Notes under the pieces: generated by a model
Told to the model about the DNA's origin: nothing
Seen by the model: only the letters and a program-made list of their open reading frames with translations
Database searches by the model: none
Origin: Falcatimonas sp. MSJ-15
GTDB taxonomy: Bacteria; Bacillota; Clostridia; Lachnospirales; Lachnospiraceae
Length of the DNA stretch: 64,000 bases
Assembly: GCF_018918265.1 (NCBI RefSeq)
Contig: NZ_JAHLQC010000016.1
Span: forward strand, 1 to 64,000
Reading direction: 5' to 3'
Translations under genes and position numbers: made by a program
Shown: one piece after another, positions 1 to 7,978 of the stretch
How positions within the stretch are numbered: position 1 is the first letter of the stretch
How the letters are laid out: every line of letters begins with the position of its first letter

Positions 1-175
1 TCTCAAATAAAGTTTGAATCTGATTCAAAATCAACTCTTGGCTAATTTATCCTCGTTTTTACTGTTTTAAGTTCAGCACAACTTTTTCAAAAATGTTCTC
101 GTTCCAACTTCGTTGGAACCGGAATTTTCAAGGTTGTTTTATTGTTTAGTTTTCAAAGTTCTGTGTTTTTACAGC
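1..175 (-). other. rRNA operon leader; 16S gene begins at the left edge
   Basis: Read on the minus strand, this stretch ends in TTTATTTGAGA at position 1, which matches the usual bases just before the conserved GTTTGATCC of bacterial 16S rRNA, so the first few bases may already be mature 16S. GAACTTTGAAAACTAAACA at 143-161 resembles the conserved antitermination/processing box of Firmicute rRNA leaders. A perfect 8-bp hairpin (GTTCCAAC/GTTGGAAC) sits at 101-119. A consensus promoter lies immediately upstream. That the rRNA gene follows is inference, because it is outside the window. Confidence 0.8.
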
Positions 176-181
176 TCATAC

Positions 182-210
182 ATTCTATCATGTACTTAAG
201 ATGCTGTCAA
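182..210 (-). promoter_or_regulatory. Sigma-A promoter of the rRNA operon
   Basis: The minus strand has TTGACA (205-210), a 17-nt spacer and TAGAAT (182-187). It lies 22 nt downstream of the tRNA-Ser(GGA) gene and reads into the 16S leader. Confidence 0.85.
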
Positions 211-231
211 GTACTTTTTTAAGTCATTTAA

Positions 232-320
232 CGGAGAAGGAGGGATTTGAACCCTCGCGCCGCTATTAACGACCTGCACCCTTTCCAGGGGTGTCCCTTC
301 AGCCACTTGGGTACTTCTCC
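232..320 (-). tRNA. tRNA-Ser (anticodon GGA)
   Basis: The acceptor stem GGAGAAG/CTTCTCC is complete, the anticodon stem CACCC/GGGTG encloses loop CTGGAAA, giving anticodon GGA, and the T-loop reads GGTTCAAATCC. The long variable arm is the class II feature expected of tRNA-Ser. The 3' CCA is not encoded, so it must be added after processing. About 89 nt. Confidence 0.97.
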
Positions 321-356
321 AAGAAACGGCTGATAATTCTTAGCTTATTCAGTAAT

Positions 357-381
357 AAAGCCACGCTCATGTCGTGGTTTT
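357..381. terminator. Hairpin between the two tRNA-Ser genes
   Basis: AAAGCCACG and CGTGGTTTT (one G-U pair) enclose a 7-nt loop. It has an A/T-rich base on both strands and no long U-run, so it could be a weak bidirectional terminator or a processing stem between the two tRNAs. Confidence 0.35.
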
Positions 382-390
382 AATACTTAG

Positions 391-476
391 CGGAGAGGAT
401 GGGATTCGAACCCATGTGCCCTTTCAGACAAACGGTTTTCAAGACCGCCCCGTTACGACCGCTTCGGTACCTCTCC
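391..476 (-). tRNA. tRNA-Ser (anticodon UGA)
   Basis: Acceptor stem GGAGAGG/CCTCTCC, anticodon stem GCGGT/ACCGT with loop CTTGAAA (anticodon TGA), long variable arm, and T-loop GGTTCGAATCC. CCA is not encoded. It is first in a pair with tRNA-Ser(GGA) and is preceded by two consensus promoters. Confidence 0.97.
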
Positions 477-493
477 AAATGTTTTGCTTGACT

Positions 494-522
494 AGTTTAA
501 CACATTCAAGGTTGCTTGTCAA
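494..522 (-). promoter_or_regulatory. Proximal promoter (P2) of the tRNA-Ser pair
   Basis: On the minus strand: TTGACA (517-522), 17-nt spacer, TAAACT (494-499). Initiation would start a few bases upstream of the tRNA-Ser(UGA) gene. Confidence 0.8.
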
Positions 523-580
523 GTACTTTTTTGTATTACTTTTTTTAAGTTGTTGCCGCTGTATCTCAGCGACAAGTAGT

Positions 581-609
581 ATTCTACCATCTGTCGCCAA
601 ATATGTCAA
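581..609 (-). promoter_or_regulatory. Distal promoter (P1) of the tRNA-Ser pair
   Basis: On the minus strand: TTGACA (604-609), 17-nt spacer, TAGAAT (581-586). It uses the same -35 and -10 hexamers and spacing as the rRNA promoter. A small hairpin (CGCTG/CAGCG) follows in the leader between P1 and P2. Confidence 0.8.
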
Positions 610-848
610 CAACTTTTTTCAATTTTTTTAAACATTTTTTAAGTACACTCTCAAACGTGCTTTTTCACTTATGTTTACTAGCTTTTTCTTTTGTCAAGTT
701 TCCTCTTTTTCTTCTTTATTCGGATTGTATTTGCTTTTATTATTTATTTCTTCGTATTTTATTTCAGTCGTTTTTAAGAGTTATATAACTATTAATTTTG
801 GATTCAAAATTTTTCAACTATCAGAGCAGCTTTGTTTATAACCAATAC

Positions 849-928
849 TGCTCTTGTAAATTATAAATCAGAAATAACAACTGTTAAATATTGCTCTTGT
901 AAATTATAAATTAGAAATAGTAACTGCT
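849..928. repeat. Two-copy tandem repeat, 43-nt period
   Basis: Two near-identical ~37-nt units begin at 849 and 892 (TGCTCTTGTAAATTATAAAT, then an almost identical tail). The stretch 610-1310 has no credible gene: its open frames are low-complexity F/L/S-rich artefacts of T-rich DNA. Confidence 0.75.
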
Positions 929-1009
929 GATTTCATATATTTTTCTTGTAAACACTCTATCACTACGTTCTTACTTAATAAAAATATTAGTTAATTACAC
1001 TCATATATT

Positions 1010-1245
1010 CATTATTGTTTTTTCCTCTTAGTTATTTTCTTTATTGTTTTTTCCTCTTAGTTTCTTTCTCTTAGTTATTTTCTTTATTGTTTTTCCTTAT
1101 TGTTTCTTTCTCATAGTTGTTTTCTTTATTGTTTTTTCCTTATCGTTTCTTTCTCATAGTTGTTTTCTTTATTGTTTCTTCCTTATCGTTTCTTTCTCAT
1201 AGTTATTTTCTTTATTGTTTCTTCCTTTATCACTTTTTTCTTACT
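1010..1245. repeat. T-rich imperfect tandem repeats
   Basis: The motif TTCTTTATTGTTT followed by TCCTTATCG or TCCTCTTAG and TTTCTTTCTCATAG recurs about five to six times head to tail. It lies downstream of ispD and codes for nothing recognisable. Confidence 0.7.
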
Positions 1246-1313
1246 CTTATTTTTACTCATTATTATTTTTGTATGATAATTTGGCGACAATTAATCTTCT
1301 TAGACTAAAGTTC

Positions 1314-2129
1314 TTACGAGTTCTTGGTGCTTTGCTTTAAATAGTTTTTAGCGGTTTCAAGATCTTCCGGTGTAGTTATTTTTATGTTTGTATACTTTCC
1401 TTCTACTATTTTTACTGATATGTCTGAATATTTTTCAATTACCATAGCATCATCTGTAATATTGGCTGCCTTTTCCTGTTCTGGCGTCATATTTAAAAGT
1501 GCTTTGTACATATTCTGATAAGCAGTTTTTATTAATGATAGCTCAAAGCTCTGTGGAGTGTGTACAGCCCAAAGGGTATCTCGCTTTGGAGTATTCAATA
1601 CGTTATTATTGCTGTCTGCTATTTTTATTGTATCTTTTACTTTCACTGCCAATATACATGCATTATATAACTCCACATTATCTCTCATATCATTAAGTTC
1701 TTCCTGGCTGATACATGGTCTGGCTCCATCATGAATGTGCACATATATCTTATCTATAGCTGATGAATCCGTTGTGCTTTGTCTGTTTATATTACCTGCA
1801 GATGTTGGTTCGCTTAGTTTGCAATCTGTATCATAGCTACTGTTTATTGCATTAATTCCGGCATTTACAGAATCATATCTATTCGCTCCACCTCCTACAA
1901 TTTTTGTTACTTTTTGCAAGTGATATTTGTCGACTATTTCTTTTTTTACATATTCTATATCATCTTTGCCTGTAACCAAAATTATCTCATCTATATAGGA
2001 TTCTTCAAAGGCTTTTATTGTATAATATATCACTGGCTTTTCTTCTATTGTCATATATTGTTTTGGTATATTACTCTTCATTCTTGTTCCTTTTCCTGCT
2101 GCAAGTATTATTGCTATATGCTTTTTCAT
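1314..2129 (-). CDS. ispD: 2-C-methyl-D-erythritol 4-phosphate cytidylyltransferase
   Basis: IspD makes CDP-methylerythritol from CTP and methylerythritol phosphate in the MEP isoprenoid pathway. Visible family signatures are the nucleotide-binding LAAGKGTRM (residues 9-17), PKQY, GGxxRxxSV (79-88), HDGARP (133-138), VKDTI and a late TPQSF and TDDA. It is 271 aa against a usual ~230. The excess is mostly a polar insert at about residues 97-126, just before HDGARP, in a surface loop by alignment from memory. The gene stands alone; the RBS (AGTGAG) is weak. Identity is firm. Whether the insert affects function is unknown. Confidence 0.93.
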   Translation of the reverse strand: MKKHIAIILAAGKGTRMKSNIPKQYMTIEEKPVIYYTIKAFEESYIDEIILVTGKDDIEYVKKEIVDKYHLQKVTKIVGGGANRYDSVNAGINAINSSYDTDCKLSEPTSAGNINRQSTTDSSAIDKIYVHIHDGARPCISQEELNDMRDNVELYNACILAVKVKDTIKIADSNNNVLNTPKRDTLWAVHTPQSFELSLIKTAYQNMYKALLNMTPEQEKAANITDDAMVIEKYSDISVKIVEGKYTNIKITTPEDLETAKNYLKQSTKNS

Positions 2130-2224
2130 TTTTTCATTCTCACTTTCTTTTTGTGTTTTTTATTTTTATGTTTCACCATTATATTTGGAACATTTTTATA
2201 TTTCTTTCTTATACTTCAATTGGT

Positions 2225-2355
2225 TTTTGTTATGTTTTGTTCTTACAATCGCTCTTGTTTTGCTTTGTTCTTATAATTGCTTTTCTTATGCTTTGCTATT
2301 ACAATTGCTTTTGTTTTGCTTTACTCTCACAATCGTTTTTTCTTATGCTTTGTTC
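2225..2355. repeat. T-rich tandem repeat, ~30-nt unit
   Basis: About four head-to-tail copies of a unit like TTGCTTTGTTCTTACAATTG, with substitutions. It lies between ispD and the TnpB remnant and is not coding. Confidence 0.65.
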
Positions 2356-2361
2356 TTATAT

Positions 2362-2403
2362 GTCAACTACCCACCGCCTAATGGTAGCGGGCTTGTAACT
2401 ACC
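2362..2403. repeat. IS200/IS605-type terminal hairpin (TnpB side)
   Basis: An imperfect hairpin with the core GTCAACTACCCACCGCC and GGTAGCGGGC. It lies downstream of the decayed TnpB gene (minus strand), where the right-end hairpin of such an element would be expected. Related hairpins occur alone at 27579, 37441, 51591 and 51774. Confidence 0.5.
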
Positions 2404-2567
2404 TAGTCGTAGTAATGGCTTGCACCTGCGACCTTTAACCTTATATTTTATCATTTTTACACCTGCGACTTTTAATCCCGATAAGTATTGCTACTTAAAG
2501 TGACTTTACATCGTAGGGTGCTTGACAGCAAAGTTTACTCGGCTGTAACTGTACTAAATACTTGGCT

Positions 2568-2652
2568 ATCTTTAAGATAGTTTATTCGTTAAACGGCAAT
2601 TATGAACGTGTATTGTTCATGCGATACTTGGCTATCTTCAAAATAGTTTATT
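2568..2652. repeat. Direct repeat within the IS remnant
   Basis: ATACTTGGCTATCTT plus AATAGTTTATT-like tails occur twice (about 2568 and 2620), in the decayed downstream part of the TnpB element. Confidence 0.55.
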
Positions 2653-3070
2653 TCCATACTGTTGTGGTCAACATACGATACAGGTTCATATCTCCAATGC
2701 AGTCATCATTAGATTTATAGTCTTGTTCTCTGCAACTGCTTCAACAACCTTAGTCTCCAATATGGGGCATCATTAGATTTATAGCCTGTGTTCTCTACAA
2801 CTGCTTCAACAACCTTAGTCTCCAATATGGTCATCATTAGATTTATAGCCTGTGTCCTCTGCAACTGCTTCAACAACCTTAGTCTCCAATGTGGTCATCA
2901 TTAGATTTATAGCCACAATTTTTACAGTTAAACAGATGTATCTTTGCTTGACCACAACACTTTTTATTACGGTTAGCTTTTTCAATGTGTCCACAGGCAG
3001 GATAACTCTGGCTTATATACGCAGGATTAACCTTAATCACGGATGATTGATTCTGTTTAGCTTTATACAT
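2648..3070 (-). pseudogene. Decayed TnpB (IS200/IS605 accessory nuclease) C-terminus
   Basis: The reading frame contains the TnpB zinc-ribbon region: VNPAYISQSYPACGHIEKAN, then FNCKNCGYKSNDD. The first cysteine pair is altered (SYPAC rather than the usual CxxC), and the RuvC catalytic N-terminal part is absent or scrambled upstream. After the SNDD motif the frame is broken by a 64-nt tandem repeat. The original C-terminal end (IGDMNLYR, stop at 2648) is recovered after the fourth repeat copy. The gene is clearly non-functional. TnpB proteins are RNA-guided nucleases or accessory proteins of IS200/IS605 elements; no TnpA transposase is visible nearby. Confidence 0.8.
2704..2955. repeat. 64-nt minisatellite inside the TnpB remnant
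   Basis: The core CATCATTAGATTTATAG recurs at 2704, 2768, 2832 and 2896, an exact 64-nt period, with shared flanks (CTGCTTCAACAACCTTAG). As 64 is not a multiple of three, each copy shifts the TnpB frame. The repeat copies the codons for the YKSNDD region. Confidence 0.9.
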
Positions 3071-3146
3071 AAGTTTCTATCTAAGGTCATAGAACAAACC
3101 ACGATACAGATACATAGCGGTTCTTATGTTAATGATGAGCTTTTCT

Positions 3147-3650
3147 TTATATTTTTTCTGATTTTTCGTATGCTATTCTTGGAGTTTTATCAGATACATA
3201 GATTATTCCACATCTTTGAAATTGGTGTTTTTCTATAAGGTGTTGCATTATTGTATTATCTTTGTGTGTATCTATTCGTATGTGTTTTATTTTTTGTTCA
3301 CAGAATTGCATTATTAGGTCAAATATGCCTCTTATTGTTCCGTTACTCGCAACTCTATGTATTGTTCCATATTCACTATTATCTTGCCATTGTCCATCTT
3401 CTATTACTCTATATGTTGGATCTTCTCCCAGTACAAATGCAAATACTGCATGAATTGCATTCTGCTGTTCAACTACATAGAGCTGCTGCTGTTCTATATC
3501 TTTTTGTATGGTTGCTATATCTGGACGGTTGTTTCCCCATTGCGTAGCATTTCCATTGTCTTTCATTATTTTTCTTGCATAAGCATATATTTCCATTATT
3601 TTTGCAAGTTCTGATTGTTTTGCTTTTCTAATATTTATCTGTTTTGTCAC
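3147..3650 (-). CDS. GNAT-family N-acetyltransferase
   Basis: An acetyl-CoA-dependent N-acetyltransferase with unknown substrate. The protein opens with the typical IRKAKQSELAKIMEIYAYAR helix and continues through a central sheet (TIHRVAS) to a C-terminal DTHKDNTIMQHLIEKHQF segment, which matches the acetyl-CoA pocket and last helix of GNAT proteins resembling N-acetyltransferases of the RimI/YjaB class. About 167 aa, a full-length single domain. I prefer the GTG at 3650, with AAAGG 8 nt upstream, over the GTG at 3659 that overlaps the RBS. It is isolated between the TnpB remnant and a Nudix gene. Confidence 0.8.
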   Translation of the reverse strand: MTKQINIRKAKQSELAKIMEIYAYARKIMKDNGNATQWGNNRPDIATIQKDIEQQQLYVVEQQNAIHAVFAFVLGEDPTYRVIEDGQWQDNSEYGTIHRVASNGTIRGIFDLIMQFCEQKIKHIRIDTHKDNTIMQHLIEKHQFQRCGIIYVSDKTPRIAYEKSEKI

Positions 3651-3851
3651 TTTTTTCACCTTTCATCTTCTAAACTGTCAGTGATGATTGTTTATATCTC
3701 CACTCTTTTATCTCACACAACATTTTAGTATATTTTCTAACAGTTCCTCTAAAGATATTCTTCTATTATGTCTCCTTTCAGAAGAAAAAGTCGGTATTTA
3801 CAAAATCAACGGTTCCTATTTCTCTAGTTTCAAAAACTTGAAGTTGTCATT

Positions 3852-4328
3852 CTACTCAATTTCAGTACGAATGGTAAACTCACTTGGAAGATTAAAAATT
3901 TCTTCTTTCAAGAACAATGGATAAAAATATTCATCTTTCAATCTGCTGAACTCCAACCATTCAAATACATGGGTACGTTTCCCCTCTGTCTTAGTAAATT
4001 TATCACCATTATTTAGCAAATCCGTTTCCGAAATATCCATCAAAAAATAGATACAAAGTTCGTGATAGAACAGATTATCTACATCTTCTGTAAAAAAGGC
4101 TTGATTTAGCCAAACGGGGCGAATAATTTTCGGAGTAATGCCGAGTTCTTCCTGCATTTCCCGTATTACCGCTTGTTCAGCCGTTTCTCCCATGGTAACT
4201 CTGCCACCGGGTAAATAAAAGTACGGAGAACGCTCATCATGCATTGCCAAAATTCTATTATCCGAAATAATCATTGCGCATACTCTATAATTGAACTTTT
4301 TATTTTCGTATTTAAAAGTAAGATCCAC
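3852..4328 (-). CDS. Nudix hydrolase
   Basis: The Nudix box is intact at about residues 41-63 (GGRVTMGETAEQAVIREMQE followed by ELG), with the REMQEE metal-binding glutamates. Nudix enzymes cleave nucleoside diphosphates linked to another moiety; the substrate cannot be named from sequence. 158 aa, single domain. Start GTG with only a weak RBS (GAGAG). Its third-position G/C is higher than that of its neighbours, which with the adjacent TnpB and repeat debris hints at acquisition by transfer (inference). Confidence 0.85.
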   Translation of the reverse strand: MDLTFKYENKKFNYRVCAMIISDNRILAMHDERSPYFYLPGGRVTMGETAEQAVIREMQEELGITPKIIRPVWLNQAFFTEDVDNLFYHELCIYFLMDISETDLLNNGDKFTKTEGKRTHVFEWLEFSRLKDEYFYPLFLKEEIFNLPSEFTIRTEIE

Positions 4329-4552
4329 TCTCTACACCGTTACTGAAAACTTGTAAATAGTTCTGTCGAATATCTGTTAGTCTGTTATTTATTTTTAAAA
4401 GTTCTTTTTCACTTTTTATAATATTACTTGTTTTGCAGTAACTTACTCCTTTCTTATTTTTCTCATATCTTCTTGATATGGAACGCTGTAATCTGCGTTT
4501 TCTTTTTCTAGTTTTTTAACTTTTTGTGTTTTGTTAATATTCTGATATTTGT

Positions 4553-4827
4553 GATGCCAGGGTCAAAAGGTCTAAGCCCACATGAGCTTGCTCATAGGTG
4601 GGTGAAAGACTTTAGGGCTCGCCCCGATATGAGCATAAAAGTGGGATGATAATCCTACGATATGCGAATATTTGGTAGGATTGTAGGAGTGCGTAACACG
4701 GAGCAACCCGTAGGCATCAAAGTCGGATGATAATCCTACGATATGCGAATATTTGGTAGGATTGTAGGAGTGCGTAGCACGGAGCAACCCATAGGCATCA
4801 AAGTCGGGGGCTTTTGACCCCGACATC
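4553..4827. mobile_element. Structured MITE-like repeat, copy 1
   Basis: Begins GATGCCAGGGTCAAAAG and ends CTTTTGACCCCGACATC, imperfect 17-nt inverted ends, flanked by TATTTGT on each side (one extra base on the right). Inside are hairpins (CCCAC..GTGGG-type, CCTAC/GTAGG, GTCGGGG/CCCCGAC). Compared with the second copy at 42263, this one carries an internal tandem duplication of about 86 nt. It encodes no protein; a 100-aa frame across it is an artefact of the duplication. Confidence 0.75.
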
Positions 4828-5031
4828 GTATTTGTTATTATAAGGAAAAAAATAAGGGAATCAAAATAACGCATTATAACACAATTATAGCATAATTATG
4901 TTTAAGAAAATCCGATTTGTTGCTCAATTTTCGTATTCAAATTATATCATGTGACTTGTAACCAATTCAATAACAACTTTGGAATAGATGAGAAAAGTCC
5001 GAACTGTTTTACTCGGAAGCCTTGCAGTAAG

Positions 5032-5057
5032 AAAAGCACCTCCGAAGAGATGCTTTT
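5032..5057. terminator. Bidirectional terminator-like hairpin
   Basis: AAAAGCA-C-CTC and GAG-A-TGCTTTT around a CGAA tetraloop, with A- and T-runs on both sides. It lies about 315 nt past the tsaD stop and could end that operon or the pseudogene transcript. Confidence 0.5.
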
Positions 5058-5149
5058 AACTTAACGATTAGATGTTTCCTTTAAAAGTATGATATAAAAT
5101 TCCATTTACAGTTTTATCAGTCTCAGTTTACCCATTATCATTTTTATAT

Positions 5150-5292
5150 CGTGTGAAAATACTTCAATGCCCTGGCAATAGCTTCTTTCTTTTCCTTCGG
5201 GCACTTCGGCTATCTGACGTCATCTGACTTAGGCTTGTTATAATTCTCACGCTCTATGATTCCATACTTAGCCTTCACCTGTGCAATCATTC
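5150..5292 (-). pseudogene. Fragment of an unrecognised coding sequence
   Basis: One minus-strand frame reads IAQVKAKYGIIERENYNKPK, then SDDVR, a stop, and PKCPKEKKEAIARALKYF. It is coding-like in composition, unlike the DNA around it, but has an internal TAG and no start. I do not recognise the family. It lies beside repeats, so it is probably debris from an inserted gene. Confidence 0.45.
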
Positions 5293-5373
5293 GCAATCAA
5301 GTGAATGTGTGGTTATTTTGAAAACATTGTACTAATATTGCGTATTTTTAGTATTGCATATTTTTAGTATTGT

Positions 5374-6396
5374 CTATCTCTCTCCAAGTTTTAAGTTAGG
5401 AATTGCGTTTAAGTCAAGTCCATGACGTGTTCCTTTTATATATTCATAGTATGCTGCTGCTCCTATCATGGCTGCATTGTCTGTGCATAGTATTGGTGAT
5501 GGATGATAGAATTCTATATTGTTTTCTTTGCATCTTTTGCTTATCTCTTCACGAAGTGCTGTATTAGATGCAACTCCACCTGCTATTGCTATTTTGTCCA
5601 TTCCAAATTCTTTTGCGGCTTTTATGGCTCTTGTTACTAGTGATTCTACTACTGCATTTTGAAATGATGCTACAAGATCTGGACGATTTATCTCTATATT
5701 CTTCATCTCACATTGGTTTATGTAGTTAAGAACTGCTGATTTTAAACCACTAAAGCTGAAATCATAAGGTGCTCCTTCTATGTTAGCACGAGGAAATTCT
5801 ATTGCGTGTTTATTACCATTCTTAGCTTCTTTGTCTATCTTTGGTCCTCCTGGATATCCTAGTCCTACTGCTCTTGCTACTTTGTCAAATGCTTCGCCTG
5901 CTGCGTCATCTCTTGTTCTTCCTAGTATCTCATATTCTCCATAGTCTTTTACTTTTACAAGATGTGTATGACCGCCCGAGACTACAAGGCACATAAATGG
6001 TGGTTCTAGTTCTTTGTTTTCTATAAAGTTGGCACTTATATGCCCTTCTATATGATGTACACCAACTAATGGTTTGTCTGTTGCATACGCTATTGCTTTG
6101 GCTGCTGTAAGCCCTACTAAGAGTGCTCCTACAAGTCCAGGTCCATACGTTACACCTATTGCGTCTATATCATCTAGTGTTACTTTTGCTTCTTTTAATG
6201 CCTGTTCTATTACCTGATTTATAGCTTCCATGTGTTTTCTTGATGCTATCTCCGGTACTACACCTCCATATAGTGTATGTAGTGCTATCTGTGATGATAT
6301 TACGTTAGATAGTACTTCTCTTCCATTTTTTACTACTGCTGCGGCTGTTTCGTCGCATGAACTTTCTATTGCAAGTATTAATGTATCTTTACTCAT
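5374..6396 (-). CDS. tsaD: tRNA N6-threonylcarbamoyltransferase TsaD
   Basis: TsaD transfers the threonylcarbamoyl group from threonylcarbamoyl-AMP to A37 of ANN-decoding tRNAs, acting with TsaB and TsaE, both encoded upstream in the same direction. ASKHA-fold signatures are visible: ESSCDET at residue 11, metal-binding HHIEGH (114-119), SGGHTH (140-145) and GGVASN near 273. 340 aa, the usual length. The start overlaps the end of the upstream gene by 8 nt, so translation is probably coupled. It is the last gene of the run. Confidence 0.97.
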   Translation of the reverse strand: MSKDTLILAIESSCDETAAAVVKNGREVLSNVISSQIALHTLYGGVVPEIASRKHMEAINQVIEQALKEAKVTLDDIDAIGVTYGPGLVGALLVGLTAAKAIAYATDKPLVGVHHIEGHISANFIENKELEPPFMCLVVSGGHTHLVKVKDYGEYEILGRTRDDAAGEAFDKVARAVGLGYPGGPKIDKEAKNGNKHAIEFPRANIEGAPYDFSFSGLKSAVLNYINQCEMKNIEINRPDLVASFQNAVVESLVTRAIKAAKEFGMDKIAIAGGVASNTALREEISKRCKENNIEFYHPSPILCTDNAAMIGAAAYYEYIKGTRHGLDLNAIPNLKLGER

Positions 6397-6979
6397 CTTT
6401 TATATCTGTAGCTTCTGATAATTGCCAGTACAATATCTTCCAGTTACCATTTTCATCCTTTCTAAGCATATATTTTTCATATGATTTTGTTGTTGTTGTA
6501 TTATTCTCACGAACCCAGTATTCTGCATGCAGACTGGCATACTGTGCTCCGTCTTTATCTGTCTGATATTCAACGGCTGCTGAACCGTCTACTTTAAAAT
6601 CTTTGATTACACGACTTTTATCTTTGTATGATTTGATATCTGCTTTAAGATTTATCATGTATTCATCCATAGGGTTTTTCTCTAACAATTCATTATCCCA
6701 TAATAGTCTTGCTTGTGACACAAGCTGTTCTAGCTGTTCGTCTGTGTATTTTTCGCTATAGTAGCATTTCATTATCTCGCTATATAGTTTTACAACTCCA
6801 CTTGGTGTCTCAGGATATGTCGCATTTAGATCTCTTGCTATATATTCTGCAACAAGTGATTTTTCTTTTTGTGAATCTACAGGATCTGTGTTTACCGGTC
6901 TCTTGCTTAGATATATGTAATATCCTACTGCAAGAACTGCCAATATTGCAATTACTATAAGACTTTTGTATTTTTTCAT
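6389..6979 (-). CDS. Small membrane-anchored protein of unknown function
   Basis: 196 aa with an N-terminal lysine pair and one hydrophobic helix (about residues 6-24), so it is anchored in the membrane or exported. The rest is soluble and mixed alpha/beta, with a C-terminal segment ([17 protein letters not shown]) of the kind seen in SnoaL/NTF2-like or DUF6715-type extracytoplasmic domains; I cannot assign it firmly. GGAGGG RBS. It sits between rnz and tsaD and overlaps tsaD by 8 nt, suggesting co-transcription with the t6A genes without proving a shared role. Confidence 0.7.
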   Translation of the reverse strand: MKKYKSLIVIAILAVLAVGYYIYLSKRPVNTDPVDSQKEKSLVAEYIARDLNATYPETPSGVVKLYSEIMKCYYSEKYTDEQLEQLVSQARLLWDNELLEKNPMDEYMINLKADIKSYKDKSRVIKDFKVDGSAAVEYQTDKDGAQYASLHAEYWVRENNTTTTKSYEKYMLRKDENGNWKILYWQLSEATDIKDE

Positions 6980-6999
6980 AGAAATCCCTCCACAGTTTT

Positions 7000-7911
7000 T
7001 TATTTTTCCTCGAATTCCAATGTTGTCATTCTTCCATTCTTACTTATCTTGGTATTCGGAAATATTTTTTTTACTTCATCTGCATATTCTTCCGGATGTA
7101 CAAGTGACGGGCTGTAATGTGTAAGCCACATTTCTTTGGCATTTGCTTTTTTAGCTAATTCTGCTGCTTCATAGAATGTCATATGTTTGTATTCTACTGC
7201 TTTTGCTTCTTTTCCAGGTTCTCCATACATTCCTTCACATATAAATAGATCTGCATCTTTGGCATTCTCCCAAATCTGTGATACTGGTCTTGTGTCTGTA
7301 CAATATGTAAGTTTTATTCCTTTTCTCTCTGGTCCAAGTATCATATCTTGTGTATATGTTTTGCCATTTTCTTCGATTATTGCACCTTTTTGGAGCTTAC
7401 TCCACATACTTCGTGGTACTTCATTTTGTTCAGCTTTTTGTGGATCGAATTTGCCTGCTCTTGGAATCTTTATTGTATATCCATAGCATGTTACATTATG
7501 GTTTACTTTGAATGCTTCAAGTATATATCCATTTATGTTAAAACTTTTGGTTGGCTCTGTTATCTCGATACAGTTGATTTTAAATGGTAATTCTGGTGCT
7601 ATAGCTCTTAAGCTGTTTACTACACGTTCTACTCCTTTTGGTCCTATTATTGTAAGTGGTTCTGTTCTCTCTGCATTACCGAGTGTAAGCAGAAGTCCTG
7701 GAAGACCGCTTACATGATCTGCGTGGAAGTGTGTAAAGCATATTACATCTATTGGTTTGAATGTAAGCCCTTTTTCTTTGATTGCTATCTGTGTTCCCTC
7801 TCCACAATCAATTAATATACTGCTTCCATTGTATCTTGCCAATAATGATGTAAGCCATCTGTTTGGCAATGGCATCATTCCACCTGTTCCTAATAAACAA
7901 ACATCTAACAT
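7000..7911 (-). CDS. rnz: Ribonuclease Z
   Basis: A metallo-beta-lactamase-fold endonuclease that trims tRNA 3' trailers before CCA addition. The zinc motif HFHADH (residues 61-66) follows the conserved FKPIDVICFT, and the GEGTQ and C-terminal LTHYSPS histidine motifs are present. 303 aa, the normal length of the short bacterial form. AGGAGG RBS. The two tRNA-Ser genes in this window do not encode CCA, consistent with a need for this enzyme. Neighbours are other tRNA-maturation genes. Confidence 0.95.
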   Translation of the reverse strand: MLDVCLLGTGGMMPLPNRWLTSLLARYNGSSILIDCGEGTQIAIKEKGLTFKPIDVICFTHFHADHVSGLPGLLLTLGNAERTEPLTIIGPKGVERVVNSLRAIAPELPFKINCIEITEPTKSFNINGYILEAFKVNHNVTCYGYTIKIPRAGKFDPQKAEQNEVPRSMWSKLQKGAIIEENGKTYTQDMILGPERKGIKLTYCTDTRPVSQIWENAKDADLFICEGMYGEPGKEAKAVEYKHMTFYEAAELAKKANAKEMWLTHYSPSLVHPEEYADEVKKIFPNTKISKNGRMTTLEFEEK

Positions 7912-7978
7912 TGTTACCTCCTGTCCTTTAATATCCTTATTTTTTTATCGGCTAAAATATCTGCTCTGACAAGATAAG

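Noticed and set aside
374..631. An 85-codon plus-strand frame with GEDGIRTH near its start
   Set aside because: It is the well-known false translation of a tRNA-Ser gene read from the opposite strand.
603..1308. F/L/S-rich plus-strand frames
   Set aside because: Low-complexity translations of T-rich repeats, without RBS or homology.
4572..4874. A 100-codon minus-strand frame with an internal repeat
   Set aside because: It runs across the structured repeat; the repeat is explained by the DNA duplication and copy 2 has no matching frame.
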